DNA of 41,696 nt from an uncultured Eubacterium sp. (lineage in GTDB: Bacteria > Bacillota > Clostridia > Lachnospirales > Lachnospiraceae), in NCBI GenBank assembly GCA_934358495.1, contig CAKRKO010000012.1, positions 1 through 41,696 of the forward strand, given 5' to 3'. Position numbers and translations under genes: made by a program. The notes under the pieces are model-generated. The model saw only the letters and a list, made by a program, of their open reading frames with translations, had not been told where the DNA came from and made no database searches. This document shows, one piece after another, positions 1-7,948 of the stretch (position 1 is its first letter; each line of letters starts with the position of its first letter).

Positions 1-128
1 TTCTTGAGTTCTTCGCCGTCGGTAACAAAGGGAAAGCCGTTCTTTTTTTCTTCTGTCAAGGGTAGCGTCCATAGCCAAGCGCTTACATGCAAGTCATCTT
101 TCGATTTGTTAATCTGCGCATGCAGCAT
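1..128 (-). CDS. Unknown protein, 5' part only
   Basis: An open frame starts at an ATG on the minus strand (126-128) and runs off the left edge without a stop, giving 42 codons. A GAGG sits about 11 nt upstream of the start. The visible N-terminus begins MLHAQINKSKDD and later contains two tryptophans in WLWTLPL. I do not recognise the family. It is the next gene downstream of the structured repeat at 188-392, on the same strand as the DUF6465 gene. The assignment rests only on the open frame and the modest ribosome site, so it may be spurious. Confidence 0.4.
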   Translation of the reverse strand, partial: MLHAQINKSKDDLHVSAWLWTLPLTEEKKNGFPFVTDGEELK

Positions 129-187
129 AGTACTTATTACCTCAGTGAAGTATATGTATGCGTGTCACGCAGTGCCACGGCGTAGAT

Positions 188-392
188 AAAAGAAGCTGGA
201 AGCAAAACTCCAAGGCAAGGCGGTAGACTGATTTTCGTTATCGGAGCGAGCATAGCCCGACCGCGGGAGTGTGTCTGAGCCAACAGCTGATTTTGCTGTT
301 GGTGAGTTCGCGAAAGCGGTCGGAGATAAGCGGCGCAGCGCAGATAGAAAATCAGTCGTGCCGGCATTGGAGTTTTCTTCCAGCTTCTTTTT
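188..392 (-). repeat. Structured palindromic repeat, copy 1
   Basis: The whole segment is an imperfect palindrome. The outermost arms (188-213 and 367-392) pair over about 25 bp with one bulged base. Inside are further helices, including a hairpin with arms CCAACAGC/GCTGTTGG and an arm pair CCGACCGC/GCGGTCGG. The core is nearly identical to the segment at 29151-29318, in reverse complement here. The outer stem differs completely between the copies. It begins 20 bp downstream of the DUF6465 stop and ends in a T-run on the minus strand, so it can also act as that gene's terminator. Confidence 0.85.
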
Positions 393-412
393 AAACTATC
401 CTAAACAAGAAT

Positions 413-1033
413 TTAAAAATCTACACGGCCAGTGTACTGGTCATTGATTACATAGTAAGCTGCATCTTCTTCCGGTTTCAGATACATAGTAATTGTTTTT
501 ACTGCTACGCCACCCTCTACGGAATTGAACTGTGCAATCGCACGCTCTGTTAATTCAGCCTCATCAAATTCTTTACCAAGATACTGTAATACGATCTTCT
601 TGGTCGGTTTTCTTGTTACTTTTCTTTTTGTTTCAGCTTTTACAGTATCTGCTTTTTCTTTTACTGTTTTCTTTGCTGCTGCAGCTTTTTTTGTTGTAGT
701 AGTTTTTGCTTTTGCTGCGGTCTTCTTGGCAGTTGTTTTTGCTGCTTCTGCAGTTTTCTCAGCTGTTTCTTTTACTGTCTCTACTGCTTTTTCTGCAGTC
801 TCTTTTGCTTCTTCTTTTACTTCTGCAACTGTCTCTGTAGCTTTCTCTGCTGTCTTTTCAACTTTTTCTTCAGCCTTTGCTGCAGTTTCTTTTACAGCTT
901 CTTTCACTTCTGCTGCCTTTTCCTCAACTGCTTTCTCTACGGCAGCTTTTGCTGCCTCAACTTTCTGAGCTGCTGTATTTGTTGTATTCGTTGTCTTTGT
1001 TGTATGTACATTTGATGTCTTTCTTCTTGCCAT
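413..1033 (-). CDS. DUF6465 family Lys/Ala/Glu-rich protein
   Basis: This is a 206-residue protein. Residues about 15-145 are low-complexity repeats of Lys, Ala, Glu, Thr and Val with heptad-like spacing, predicted to form a long charged helix resembling histone H1-like or apolipoprotein-like tails. The C-terminal ~60 residues are a compact non-repetitive domain (LQYLGKEFDEAEL ... DQYTGRVDF) typical of DUF6465 proteins of Clostridia. The start at 1033 (MARRKTS) is chosen over an upstream ATG because GAGGAGG lies about 9 nt before it. It has its own sigma-A promoter at 1158-1186 and ends in the structured repeat. The function is unknown; nucleoid or envelope association is speculation from composition. 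Confidence 0.85.
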   Translation of the reverse strand: MARRKTSNVHTTKTTNTTNTAAQKVEAAKAAVEKAVEEKAAEVKEAVKETAAKAEEKVEKTAEKATETVAEVKEEAKETAEKAVETVKETAEKTAEAAKTTAKKTAAKAKTTTTKKAAAAKKTVKEKADTVKAETKRKVTRKPTKKIVLQYLGKEFDEAELTERAIAQFNSVEGGVAVKTITMYLKPEEDAAYYVINDQYTGRVDF

Positions 1034-1157
1034 GATTCTTGTCCTCCTCTGACATTTTTCGGCACGCATGCATCATTGTCACGTAGCCAATTCATAATAC
1101 CGAATTTAGGATTACTGTCGATATTATTTAGAACTATATTTTTCTATATCGTTTTGA

Positions 1158-1186
1158 ATTGTACACCCATTCCCTGCTTCTGTCAA
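1158..1186 (-). promoter_or_regulatory. Sigma-A promoter of the DUF6465 gene
   Basis: On the minus strand TTGACA (1181-1186), a 17-bp spacer and TACAAT (1158-1163) form a near-consensus promoter. The leader to the start at 1033 is about 115 nt. Confidence 0.8.
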
Positions 1187-1248
1187 CAAATTAACAAATT
1201 GCCCTCTTTTTTCACATCACTGCTCAGATGTCATATATATCATAAAAT

Positions 1249-2553
1249 TCAATGTTTCCCCAACAGATGGTCTAATACATCAAAGTAATTTTCAAACGTT
1301 TTTTTGCAACATCCCGGATTCAGGATTTCAATTCCATCGCAGCCCAGTCCCATAACAGTGAAAGCCATGGCTACCCGGTGATCGTCAAAGGTTTCAATCT
1401 GGCAGGGCTGTGGTTTTCCCGGATGGATGCACACCCAGTCTTCCCCTTCCTCGCAGATAATTCCGGCATTTCGCAGATTCGTCACGATTGCATACAGGCG
1501 GTCACATTCCTGTCCACGGATATGTCCAATATGTGTAATTTTTACATCTGAAGATGCATATGGTGCGATAGCTGCTAAGGTTAATGCCTGATCAGAAAAA
1601 TCGTTCATATTCACTTCCAGACCTTTTAATCCATCGGACGGACCTGTCAGCCGGATACCATCGGATTCTTCTGTCAGTGTACCTCCCATCTGTTCCAGCA
1701 GACGAAGGAATTTCATGTCACCCTGCATACTGTCCAAATGTACATGATGTACTTTTGCTGTGCCTCCGGTCATAGCTGCCGCCGCATAAAAATAGCAGGC
1801 TCCTGACACATCCGGTTCAATCTGATACTGCGATTTCTGATACCCGTTGGACGGTGCCACAGTATAATTACAGCTGTCAAAAGCTGCTTCCACACCAAAT
1901 TCCTGCATCATTTTCCGTGTGATGCGGATATAAGAACCGTCTTTTTTCTCACTGGTAATGTGAATTTTCAGACCATGTGGAAACATTGGGGCAATCAGCA
2001 AAAACGCACTCAAAAACTGTGTACTTGAACTGATATCAAGGTTCAGGACCGCTTCCTGCTCCATGTTTCGAATCTGAGCTCCTGCACCTGTGATGCGGAC
2101 TGGAAGGTGCCAGGTTTCCCCCAGCCATTCCACGGAAGCTCCCAGTGAGATCAATGCTTCAAAAAGCGGCTGCATTGGACGTTTTTGCATCTGCCCGGAC
2201 GCATTGATGACAAAAGTCCCTTCCGACACACCAAGCATTGCCGTCAGGAAACGGGCTGCCGTTCCCGCACTTCCCACATGAATTTCTCCGGAATGCGCCG
2301 GGAGAACGCCGCCATTTCCATTTACCCGTACCGCAGCCTTCGGCTCGTCAATCTGTACTTCATATCCCAGAGACTGCAGGGAACTTAAAAAGTGCCTGGA
2401 ATCATCACTGAACAGAACTCCGTTTAACTGCACCGGCCCGTCACAGAGTGCCGCCAGAAGCAGTGCTCTGTTTGTAATACTTTTGGATCCCGGCACATCG
2501 GTCTCCCAATTTACGGGTTCCGTGATATGTTTTACCTGATAAATTTCTTCCAT
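1249..2553 (-). CDS. aroA: 3-phosphoshikimate 1-carboxyvinyltransferase (EPSP synthase)
   Basis: Transfers the enolpyruvyl group of PEP to shikimate 3-phosphate in the chorismate pathway; cytoplasmic. The 434-residue length is normal for the family. Visible signatures are PGSKSITNR (21-29), GSAGTAARF (94-102), QMQKRPM (121-127), SSSTQFLSA (175-183), DFSDQALT (318-325, with the conserved Asp), RGQECDR (346-352) and FDDHRVAMA (389-397). The start at 2553 (MEEIYQ) is chosen because GGAGG lies 8-12 nt before it; an ATG eight codons upstream lies before that site. It follows the penicillin-binding protein gene on the same strand by 72 bp, with a strong hairpin between. No other aromatic pathway gene is nearby. 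Confidence 0.95.
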   Translation of the reverse strand: MEEIYQVKHITEPVNWETDVPGSKSITNRALLLAALCDGPVQLNGVLFSDDSRHFLSSLQSLGYEVQIDEPKAAVRVNGNGGVLPAHSGEIHVGSAGTAARFLTAMLGVSEGTFVINASGQMQKRPMQPLFEALISLGASVEWLGETWHLPVRITGAGAQIRNMEQEAVLNLDISSSTQFLSAFLLIAPMFPHGLKIHITSEKKDGSYIRITRKMMQEFGVEAAFDSCNYTVAPSNGYQKSQYQIEPDVSGACYFYAAAAMTGGTAKVHHVHLDSMQGDMKFLRLLEQMGGTLTEESDGIRLTGPSDGLKGLEVNMNDFSDQALTLAAIAPYASSDVKITHIGHIRGQECDRLYAIVTNLRNAGIICEEGEDWVCIHPGKPQPCQIETFDDHRVAMAFTVMGLGCDGIEILNPGCCKKTFENYFDVLDHLLGKH

Positions 2554-2576
2554 TACATTTATCCTCCACATACACA

Positions 2577-2609
2577 TTCAGCAGCGAATCCTGAATATTC
2601 GCTGCTGAA
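2577..2609 (-). promoter_or_regulatory. Intercistronic hairpin between PBP gene and aroA
   Basis: Arms TTCAGCAGCGAAT and ATTCGCTGCTGAA pair perfectly over 13 bp around a 7-nt loop. No U-tract follows on the minus strand and the aroA ribosome site is only about 10 nt further on. A processing or partial-termination element is more likely than a simple terminator. On the plus strand a CATTTTTA follows it. Confidence 0.5.
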
Positions 2610-2625
2610 CATTTTTACTGTCTAT

Positions 2626-5070
2626 TTATTGTACTGTCGTTCCATTACCTGTGGTGTTTTCATCGGTACTGCCTGTGTCACCGGTATTTCCAGTATCGCC
2701 TTTATTGGAACTGTCAGAACCGGTTCCTGCTCCATTGTCACCTGATGACGGATTGGAAGAAATATTTCCACCGGAAATATCCTCTGTGTCACTCGGTACA
2801 TCTCCATCAATGGAATCCGGTGTCTGTGTATTATCCGTGGTTGGCTGATTCTCCGGTGTCTGCTGATCCGTTGTCTCGTCTGTGGTCTGATCTGTGTTTT
2901 CATCCACAGTCTGATCTTCCTCGTCCGATACCAGGTCCTTGTGTCTGGAAGATGAAATTCCTTCCAGATCAAATTCTTTTGTATCCAGACCATCGATCAT
3001 GTACAGCATCGCATCCTTCCAGATATATGCAGGATAAGTTCCGCCACTCAGTTTCTTTACATATTGCGGCTTATCGTAACCTACCCATACCGCAATGGTA
3101 TAATATGGTGTATATCCACAGAAATACGCTGCTTTATTGTTATTTGTAGTACCTGTTTTTCCGGCTGCTTCGATATCGGTAGAACTGTACCAGTTCAGTT
3201 TCTGCGCAGTTGCTCCACTGGCTGTAAGTACACCTTTCAAAATATCTGTCATCTGATCAGCAGCTGATTTCTCATATATCTGCTTGCTTTCCGGCTCTTC
3301 ATAAATCTCATTACCATCGGCATCCAGAATTGAAGAAATACAGTCTGTCTGTGTGTATTTTCCATGATTTGCCAGGGTTGCGTACGCATTTGCCATTTCT
3401 ACATTCGTAACACCCTCTGTCATACCGCCAAGTCCGGAACTCAGAGTATAGTCCTTTGGAACGATTCTCGAAAAGTTCATGTTTTCCAGATAAGACAATC
3501 CTACTTTCGGGGTAATTTCGTTATACAGAGAATACGCACATCCATTTTTACTCTTTTCCACTGCACGGCGCAATGTAAATTTCTCACCGGTCATTTTCTT
3601 GATCTCTGAGGAAGTACTAGTCTTTGCCTTGTCCACACTGATCTCCTGCAACGTGGAATTTGCATCATATCCCTGCTCCAACGCCGGTGTATAGACAATC
3701 AGTGGCTTAACAGAACTTCCTGGCTGAGCATAACTTTGATATCCACGGTTTAATGAATACGTCTGTGAGATTGCATCCTGGGAACGTCCGCCGATCATAG
3801 CTACTACTTTTCCGGTCTCGTTATCGATAACCGTCAGTGCTCCCTGGAATCCATAGACATCAGAACCTTCTTTTAAATCAGTGTTAAACGCCAGTTCTTT
3901 ATCCAGGATTGTCTGCAGATTTTTCTGGGCTTTCAGATCCATAGTCGTGGTGATCTTGTAACCGCCAGTGTACAGCTTATGTTTTGCCTGCTTATAAGCC
4001 TCATCATAATTGTTATAATACTCTGTATAATCTTTCTCCTTATCAAAATGATACTGGAATTCAAATCCATCCAGTTTCATCAGATAACGCACCGTGCAAT
4101 CAATCGCGTAGGTTACTTCATAATTATAAAATTTGGTCTCTTCATCACTGACTGCCGCTACCTGGATTGTTTCTGCCAGAGCTCCTTCTCCAGCATCTTT
4201 TGTAATATAACCACACTCATACATATCTTCCAGAATCTTATCACGACGTGTGATAGCATTCTCACTGTTTTTCAACGGATTATAATACTCCGGCCGGTTC
4301 GGGATCGCACAGATATATGCGGTCTGAGACAGGGTCAGTTCATTGACATCCACCCCAAAATACTTCTTTGAGGCATCCTCCACGCCGTAAATACCATTTG
4401 CAAAACAACAGCTGTTACAATAAAACTCCATGATCTGCTCTTTGCTGTACTTTTTCGTCAATTCGCGGGCAATGAAGATTTCTTTTATCTTACGTGACAT
4501 GGTCTTTTCATTGGAAAGGAACGTACCACGCGCCAGCTGCTGCGTAATCGTACTTGCGCCTTCCGCCACCTGACCTCGCGTTCTCACATAATTCAGGCAA
4601 ACCCTCGCAATTCCTTTCAAATCCACACCATTGTTCTGCCAGAAGGTACGATCCTCTACGGCCACAAATGCATTTACCACATCTGCCGGAATATCCTTAT
4701 ATTCCAGATATGTAGCATCCTCGTCTTCTGCCAGCGCCGCCAGCTGCGTGCCGTCCGCACTGTAAATATACGACGTCTGTGCCAGTCGGAACGTCTCCGG
4801 TGTGCTGTCATCTACCAATTGCTTTGCTTCTTTCGCAATCTGGAACAGATTCTGGCCGGTTGCCTTTTTCAGCATAAAATTTCCGGCAGCAAATAATGCC
4901 AGAAATGCAATAACCAGAACGATCAGCACATTCCGCAATCTGCGGAAGAAATCTTTTCTGCGGGCTACTTTCAGCCGCTTATGATATTTTTCCGATGAAA
5001 CCGGATCTTTTTTCTGCTGTAACTTCACACGTTTTACATGTGATCGTACTTTTTTCTTTTTTGTTGCCAT
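2626..5070 (-). CDS. Class A penicillin-binding protein (PBP1A family)
   Basis: Bifunctional peptidoglycan polymerase, membrane anchored. The 814-residue protein has a basic N-terminus, one membrane segment (about 46-63) and a GT51 glycosyltransferase domain with VEDRTF (138-143) and TITQQLAR (174-181). The transpeptidase domain carries SSVK (452-455), SKN (507-509) and KTGT (638-641). The last ~100 residues are a low-complexity Thr/Asp/Gly/Asn tail of the kind seen in Firmicutes class A PBPs. The start at 5070 (MATKKKK) is supported by AAAGGAG just upstream; 35 extra upstream codons are unlikely. aroA lies downstream on the same strand. Confidence 0.95.
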   Translation of the reverse strand: MATKKKKVRSHVKRVKLQQKKDPVSSEKYHKRLKVARRKDFFRRLRNVLIVLVIAFLALFAAGNFMLKKATGQNLFQIAKEAKQLVDDSTPETFRLAQTSYIYSADGTQLAALAEDEDATYLEYKDIPADVVNAFVAVEDRTFWQNNGVDLKGIARVCLNYVRTRGQVAEGASTITQQLARGTFLSNEKTMSRKIKEIFIARELTKKYSKEQIMEFYCNSCCFANGIYGVEDASKKYFGVDVNELTLSQTAYICAIPNRPEYYNPLKNSENAITRRDKILEDMYECGYITKDAGEGALAETIQVAAVSDEETKFYNYEVTYAIDCTVRYLMKLDGFEFQYHFDKEKDYTEYYNNYDEAYKQAKHKLYTGGYKITTTMDLKAQKNLQTILDKELAFNTDLKEGSDVYGFQGALTVIDNETGKVVAMIGGRSQDAISQTYSLNRGYQSYAQPGSSVKPLIVYTPALEQGYDANSTLQEISVDKAKTSTSSEIKKMTGEKFTLRRAVEKSKNGCAYSLYNEITPKVGLSYLENMNFSRIVPKDYTLSSGLGGMTEGVTNVEMANAYATLANHGKYTQTDCISSILDADGNEIYEEPESKQIYEKSAADQMTDILKGVLTASGATAQKLNWYSSTDIEAAGKTGTTNNNKAAYFCGYTPYYTIAVWVGYDKPQYVKKLSGGTYPAYIWKDAMLYMIDGLDTKEFDLEGISSSRHKDLVSDEEDQTVDENTDQTTDETTDQQTPENQPTTDNTQTPDSIDGDVPSDTEDISGGNISSNPSSGDNGAGTGSDSSNKGDTGNTGDTGSTDENTTGNGTTVQ

Positions 5071-5194
5071 ACGTTTACTCCTTTCGGGGATTTCTGTATC
5101 ACATCGTTTTTTGAAACAAACCTTTTTATAGCATATCAACCACTCAGACTCAATGATCAGCTTGCATCTTTGCAAGTCTATGCTGTCTTTGCTT

Positions 5195-5203
5195 ATTGTA
5201 CCA
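5195..5203 (-). promoter_or_regulatory. Possible extended -10 promoter of the PBP gene
   Basis: On the minus strand TGG followed by TACAAT forms an extended -10 with no convincing -35 box. It lies about 125 bp before the chosen start. A small hairpin (CTTGCA/TGCAAG, 5161-5176) falls in the leader. Confidence 0.4.
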
Positions 5204-5270
5204 TATCTGTCATGAATTAGTTCTTAAATTATTGTGAAGTATTACTTTATGATTCTCTTAATCCCTCTTT

Positions 5271-6650
5271 TTACGTATCTTCACGCGTCAGTTTTTTCAC
5301 CCACTTGTAGCTTCGGAAATGAATAAATGTCGGCAGTCCTTTAAATACCTGATCGGACTGGATCATAATAACAACACCCACAACAGACCAATGCCACCAG
5401 AATGCACTCATGACAGACAGCGGAATTACGATGGCCCATGTACTGATTATATTCATGAGCATTGTAAACTTCGTGTCACCACCGCCTCGGATGATTCCCA
5501 TACTTACCGGCATCTGGTAGGACATTCCCACCATGATAAAGCTCATGACAATGATCAGCTGATCTGCCATAACCAGCGCAGAATCATTCAGATTGTACAG
5601 TGTCAACAGCGGTTTTCTCAGTAAAAACAATGCAATACCGAGGGCTGCTCCGATCAGCACGTCGATCACTGCCAGCGTACGGGCATCGGATTTGATCCGT
5701 TTCATATCGCCACGGCCAACGGCGGCTCCGATCATAACCGCAGAGGATGATGACATCGCCACAACAACTACTTTCAGATACTGATAAAATGTGGTAGCCA
5801 CGGAGTTTGCTGCGATGGCATCGGAAGAAAGATGCCCCAGAATTGCGGTCTGGAACGGAACGGAAATCGCCCACAGAATCTGTGAGAGCATAACCGGAAT
5901 CTCTACATTTGTATAATCGCGCCGTAATCCTGCGTCAGATTTCAGGAAGTTTTCACTGAATAATTTTAATTTTTTATCAAATTTCAGCATGTATACAACA
6001 ACAATGCCCAGTTCTACAATACGTGCGATCAGTGTTCCGATGGCTGCACCGCGGATACCGAGCTCCGGCGCACCAAAACGTCCAAAGATCAACACATAGT
6101 TGATTCCCACGTTCACGATCAGAGAAACAATGGATATGTAAAAAGAAATCTTTACGGTCTCCACGCTACGCAGTGCCGCCATCAGCACGTTTGTGATGAT
6201 AAACAGCAGGAAAGTATACTTGATGATTCCAAGGTACGATACGCCCTCTGCAACAATTTCCGGATCATTGGTAAAAATTGAAATTACCTGATGCGGAATA
6301 AAGGTACAGATCAGGATCATGATGATGCCACAGATCAGACCGAGTTTTAATGCGATACCGGTCAGCTTGCGGATTGGCTGCATCCTTCCCTGGCCCCAGT
6401 ACTGAGCGCCTAAAACGACAAATCCTTCAGCGATTCCAAGGGTGATCTGTTGTACCATGAAAAAAATCTGATTGACAGTAGCCGCTCCTGATAACGCACT
6501 CTGACTGTAGCTGCCAAGCATGATGTTATCTGCCATATTTACGCTGTAAGCTACTATATTCTGTAGCGCAACAGTAATCAAAAGCGGGAATAAGGTCCGG
6601 TAAAATGTCGGATCCTTGGTAAAAAAACTTTCTTTTGTTTTCTGTCCCAT
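5271..6650 (-). CDS. MATE family efflux transporter
   Basis: This 459-residue protein has about 12 hydrophobic segments and the MATE N-terminal pattern (FPLLITVALQNIV ... NMADNIMLG ... GQGRMQPIRKL). MATE proteins export cationic drugs or metabolites using Na+ or H+ gradients; the substrate here is unknown. AAAGGAG lies about 10 nt before the ATG. It stands alone between the PBP gene and the CarD gene, all on the minus strand but with its own likely promoter and a terminator upstream. The 5' leader contains a terminator-like hairpin (6680-6703). Confidence 0.92.
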   Translation of the reverse strand: MGQKTKESFFTKDPTFYRTLFPLLITVALQNIVAYSVNMADNIMLGSYSQSALSGAATVNQIFFMVQQITLGIAEGFVVLGAQYWGQGRMQPIRKLTGIALKLGLICGIIMILICTFIPHQVISIFTNDPEIVAEGVSYLGIIKYTFLLFIITNVLMAALRSVETVKISFYISIVSLIVNVGINYVLIFGRFGAPELGIRGAAIGTLIARIVELGIVVVYMLKFDKKLKLFSENFLKSDAGLRRDYTNVEIPVMLSQILWAISVPFQTAILGHLSSDAIAANSVATTFYQYLKVVVVAMSSSSAVMIGAAVGRGDMKRIKSDARTLAVIDVLIGAALGIALFLLRKPLLTLYNLNDSALVMADQLIIVMSFIMVGMSYQMPVSMGIIRGGGDTKFTMLMNIISTWAIVIPLSVMSAFWWHWSVVGVVIMIQSDQVFKGLPTFIHFRSYKWVKKLTREDT

Positions 6651-6679
6651 TAATTATGTACTCCTTTGAAAAAATCTTT

Positions 6680-6703
6680 TGCCTTTGGACTGACCAAAAG
6701 GCA
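6680..6703 (-). promoter_or_regulatory. Terminator-like hairpin in MATE gene leader
   Basis: On the minus strand TGCCTTTTGG and CCAAAGGCA pair with one bulge, and a run of six T follows four bases later. It lies between the putative promoter (6715-6723) and the ribosome site. That position suggests transcription attenuation, but no alternative antiterminator pairing is obvious to me. Confidence 0.4.
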
Positions 6704-6714
6704 CTATCTATGAC

Positions 6715-6723
6715 AGTATAGCA
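6715..6723 (-). promoter_or_regulatory. Possible extended -10 promoter of the MATE gene
   Basis: On the minus strand TGC followed by TATACT makes an extended -10. The -35 region is weak. Confidence 0.45.
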
Positions 6724-6755
6724 CTTTTTATCTGTAAAGGAAAGTTTGCAAACAA

Positions 6756-6792
6756 TATAAAAAAGATAAAGCCACGTTTCGACTTTATCTTT
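6756..6792 (-). terminator. Terminator after the CarD gene
   Basis: Arms AAAGATAAAG (6762-6771) and CTTTATCTTT (6783-6792) are perfect inverted repeats. On the minus strand a T-run follows. The plus strand also continues with T-rich sequence, so it may work in both directions. Confidence 0.75.
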
Positions 6793-6832
6793 CTATCTTT
6801 TTCCATATCTTATTTCAATGTAACACGATTTT

Positions 6833-7336
6833 TTACAAAGCTGCAATCTGCTCCTGAATGTAATCGTGCATGTGTTCCTTCTCAATTCCCAATACCACGG
6901 AAAGTTCTCCGTACAATTCCTGCTCTGTCACTCTCAGATAACGTTCATCTAGTGCTGTCACTTTTTTGCCCGCTGCCAGACGTTCTTCTTTTCTCTGGTT
7001 CAATGTCTTTAAAATACTGATCCAGGCTTGTCCACTGCATTCATGTAAGGCCTGTTTGTAGCTGGCCTCCCGCTGTTTTTCATTCGGCACCTCCAGATTC
7101 TCAATGGATGGGATCTCATGAATCAGCTGGTTGGCTTCTTCCTTTGTCATCACCCGGCGGATGACCGCCTTTGTACTGTCCGTCGGCAGATACACGGTCT
7201 GCTCACTGTTTTGCACCGGATGCATAATATAATATAACCGTTTCTGATCGACACCCGGAATATCTAAATTTGTAATATCCTGTATCCGGCAGACTCCTTT
7301 GCTTCCATATACCACATATTCCCCTTTTTTAAACAT
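6833..7336 (-). CDS. CarD-family transcription regulator
   Basis: This 167-residue protein begins MFKKGEYVVYGSKGVCRIQDI, matching the CarD/CdnL RNA-polymerase-interacting domain (about residues 1-60), which binds the RNAP beta subunit and modulates open-complex stability. A helical C-terminal domain of about 100 residues follows. The start at 7336 is favoured because GAGGAG is just upstream; 38 further in-frame codons would put the start beyond the promoter. It has its own promoter (7439-7468) and terminator (6756-6792), so it is monocistronic. Confidence 0.9.
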   Translation of the reverse strand: MFKKGEYVVYGSKGVCRIQDITNLDIPGVDQKRLYYIMHPVQNSEQTVYLPTDSTKAVIRRVMTKEEANQLIHEIPSIENLEVPNEKQREASYKQALHECSGQAWISILKTLNQRKEERLAAGKKVTALDERYLRVTEQELYGELSVVLGIEKEHMHDYIQEQIAAL

Positions 7337-7438
7337 ACACAACGCTCCTCTCATCAAATTGGGGCTTCCACTCCCATAAAAATTGGAAGTGGGAATAAAC
7401 TGTCTCTGTATTTTTCTTTTTCTACAATTGTTATATAA

Positions 7439-7468
7439 AGTATACCACACTTTTCCAGGAGAAGTCAG
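7439..7468 (-). promoter_or_regulatory. Promoter of the CarD gene
   Basis: On the minus strand CTGACT (7463-7468), an 18-bp spacer and TATACT (7439-7444) are present, with TGG directly before the -10 (extended -10). The leader of about 100 nt contains a weak hairpin (CCACTTCC/GGGAGTGG) near 7366-7392. Confidence 0.65.
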
Positions 7469-7574
7469 TAAATTGTATATATTTTCAAAATTTTTGTGAC
7501 TTTTTACAAGAATCTGCTGATTTGTTTTTGTCTATTTTTCACAGTAACTAAGTAGGCTTTTATCAAATTCTCCC

Positions 7575-7620
7575 CCAAAAAAGGACATTCTCCGAAATAA
7601 TCTCCCGGAAAATGCCCTTT
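7575..7620 (-). terminator. Terminator of the min operon
   Basis: On the minus strand the arms at 7606-7620 and 7580-7594 pair over 15 positions (two G-U) and are followed by a T-rich run. It lies 27 bp after the minE stop. The rest of the 7337-7647 gap holds only this and the CarD promoter and leader. Confidence 0.85.
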
Positions 7621-7647
7621 GATCCAAAACCGTACGCGATTCTGTTT

Positions 7648-7935
7648 TTATTTTTCTTCTTTCTTCGGTGAATGATGCATATCACGAATCGGAATATTAG
7701 CATACAGAGCCGGAACTGTTCCGTTTCCTGTATCGGATTCTGTCTGGGTGATCTGAATGTCCAGACCCTCTGCGTCAATCTCCATATATTTGGAAATGAC
7801 TTTAATGATATCATTTTTGATCAGCTCCATCACATCCGGTGAACAATTTGCCCGATCTGACACCAGTAATAATTTCAGGCGGTCTTTTGCCACATCCCCG
7901 GAACTTTTTCTTTTGAAAAAATCCATAAATCCCAT
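7648..7935 (-). CDS. minE: Cell division topological specificity factor MinE
   Basis: This 95-residue protein is the last gene of minCDE. The N-terminus (MGFMDFFKRKSSGDVAKDRLKLLLVSDRA) is the MinD-stimulating and membrane-targeting segment, followed by the topological specificity domain. MinE activates the MinD ATPase and confines MinCD to the poles. It starts 13 nt after minD with GGAGGGC upstream, which implies co-translation. It is followed by a strong terminator. Confidence 0.96.
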   Translation of the reverse strand: MGFMDFFKRKSSGDVAKDRLKLLLVSDRANCSPDVMELIKNDIIKVISKYMEIDAEGLDIQITQTESDTGNGTVPALYANIPIRDMHHSPKKEEK

Positions 7936-7948
7936 AGTAAAAGCCCTC

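Noticed and set aside
137..367. 76-residue ORF (and a similar 67-residue one at 29158-29361) within the repeat copies
   Set aside because: They lie inside the palindromic repeat and lack ribosome sites. Their similarity follows from the DNA repeat, and the changes between copies keep base pairing rather than protein sequence.
525..968. 147-residue plus-strand ORF rich in Phe, Ser, Ala and Val
   Set aside because: Antisense shadow of the low-complexity DUF6465 gene.
2622..2993. 123-residue minus-strand ORF
   Set aside because: Out-of-frame shadow of the repetitive tail of the penicillin-binding protein.
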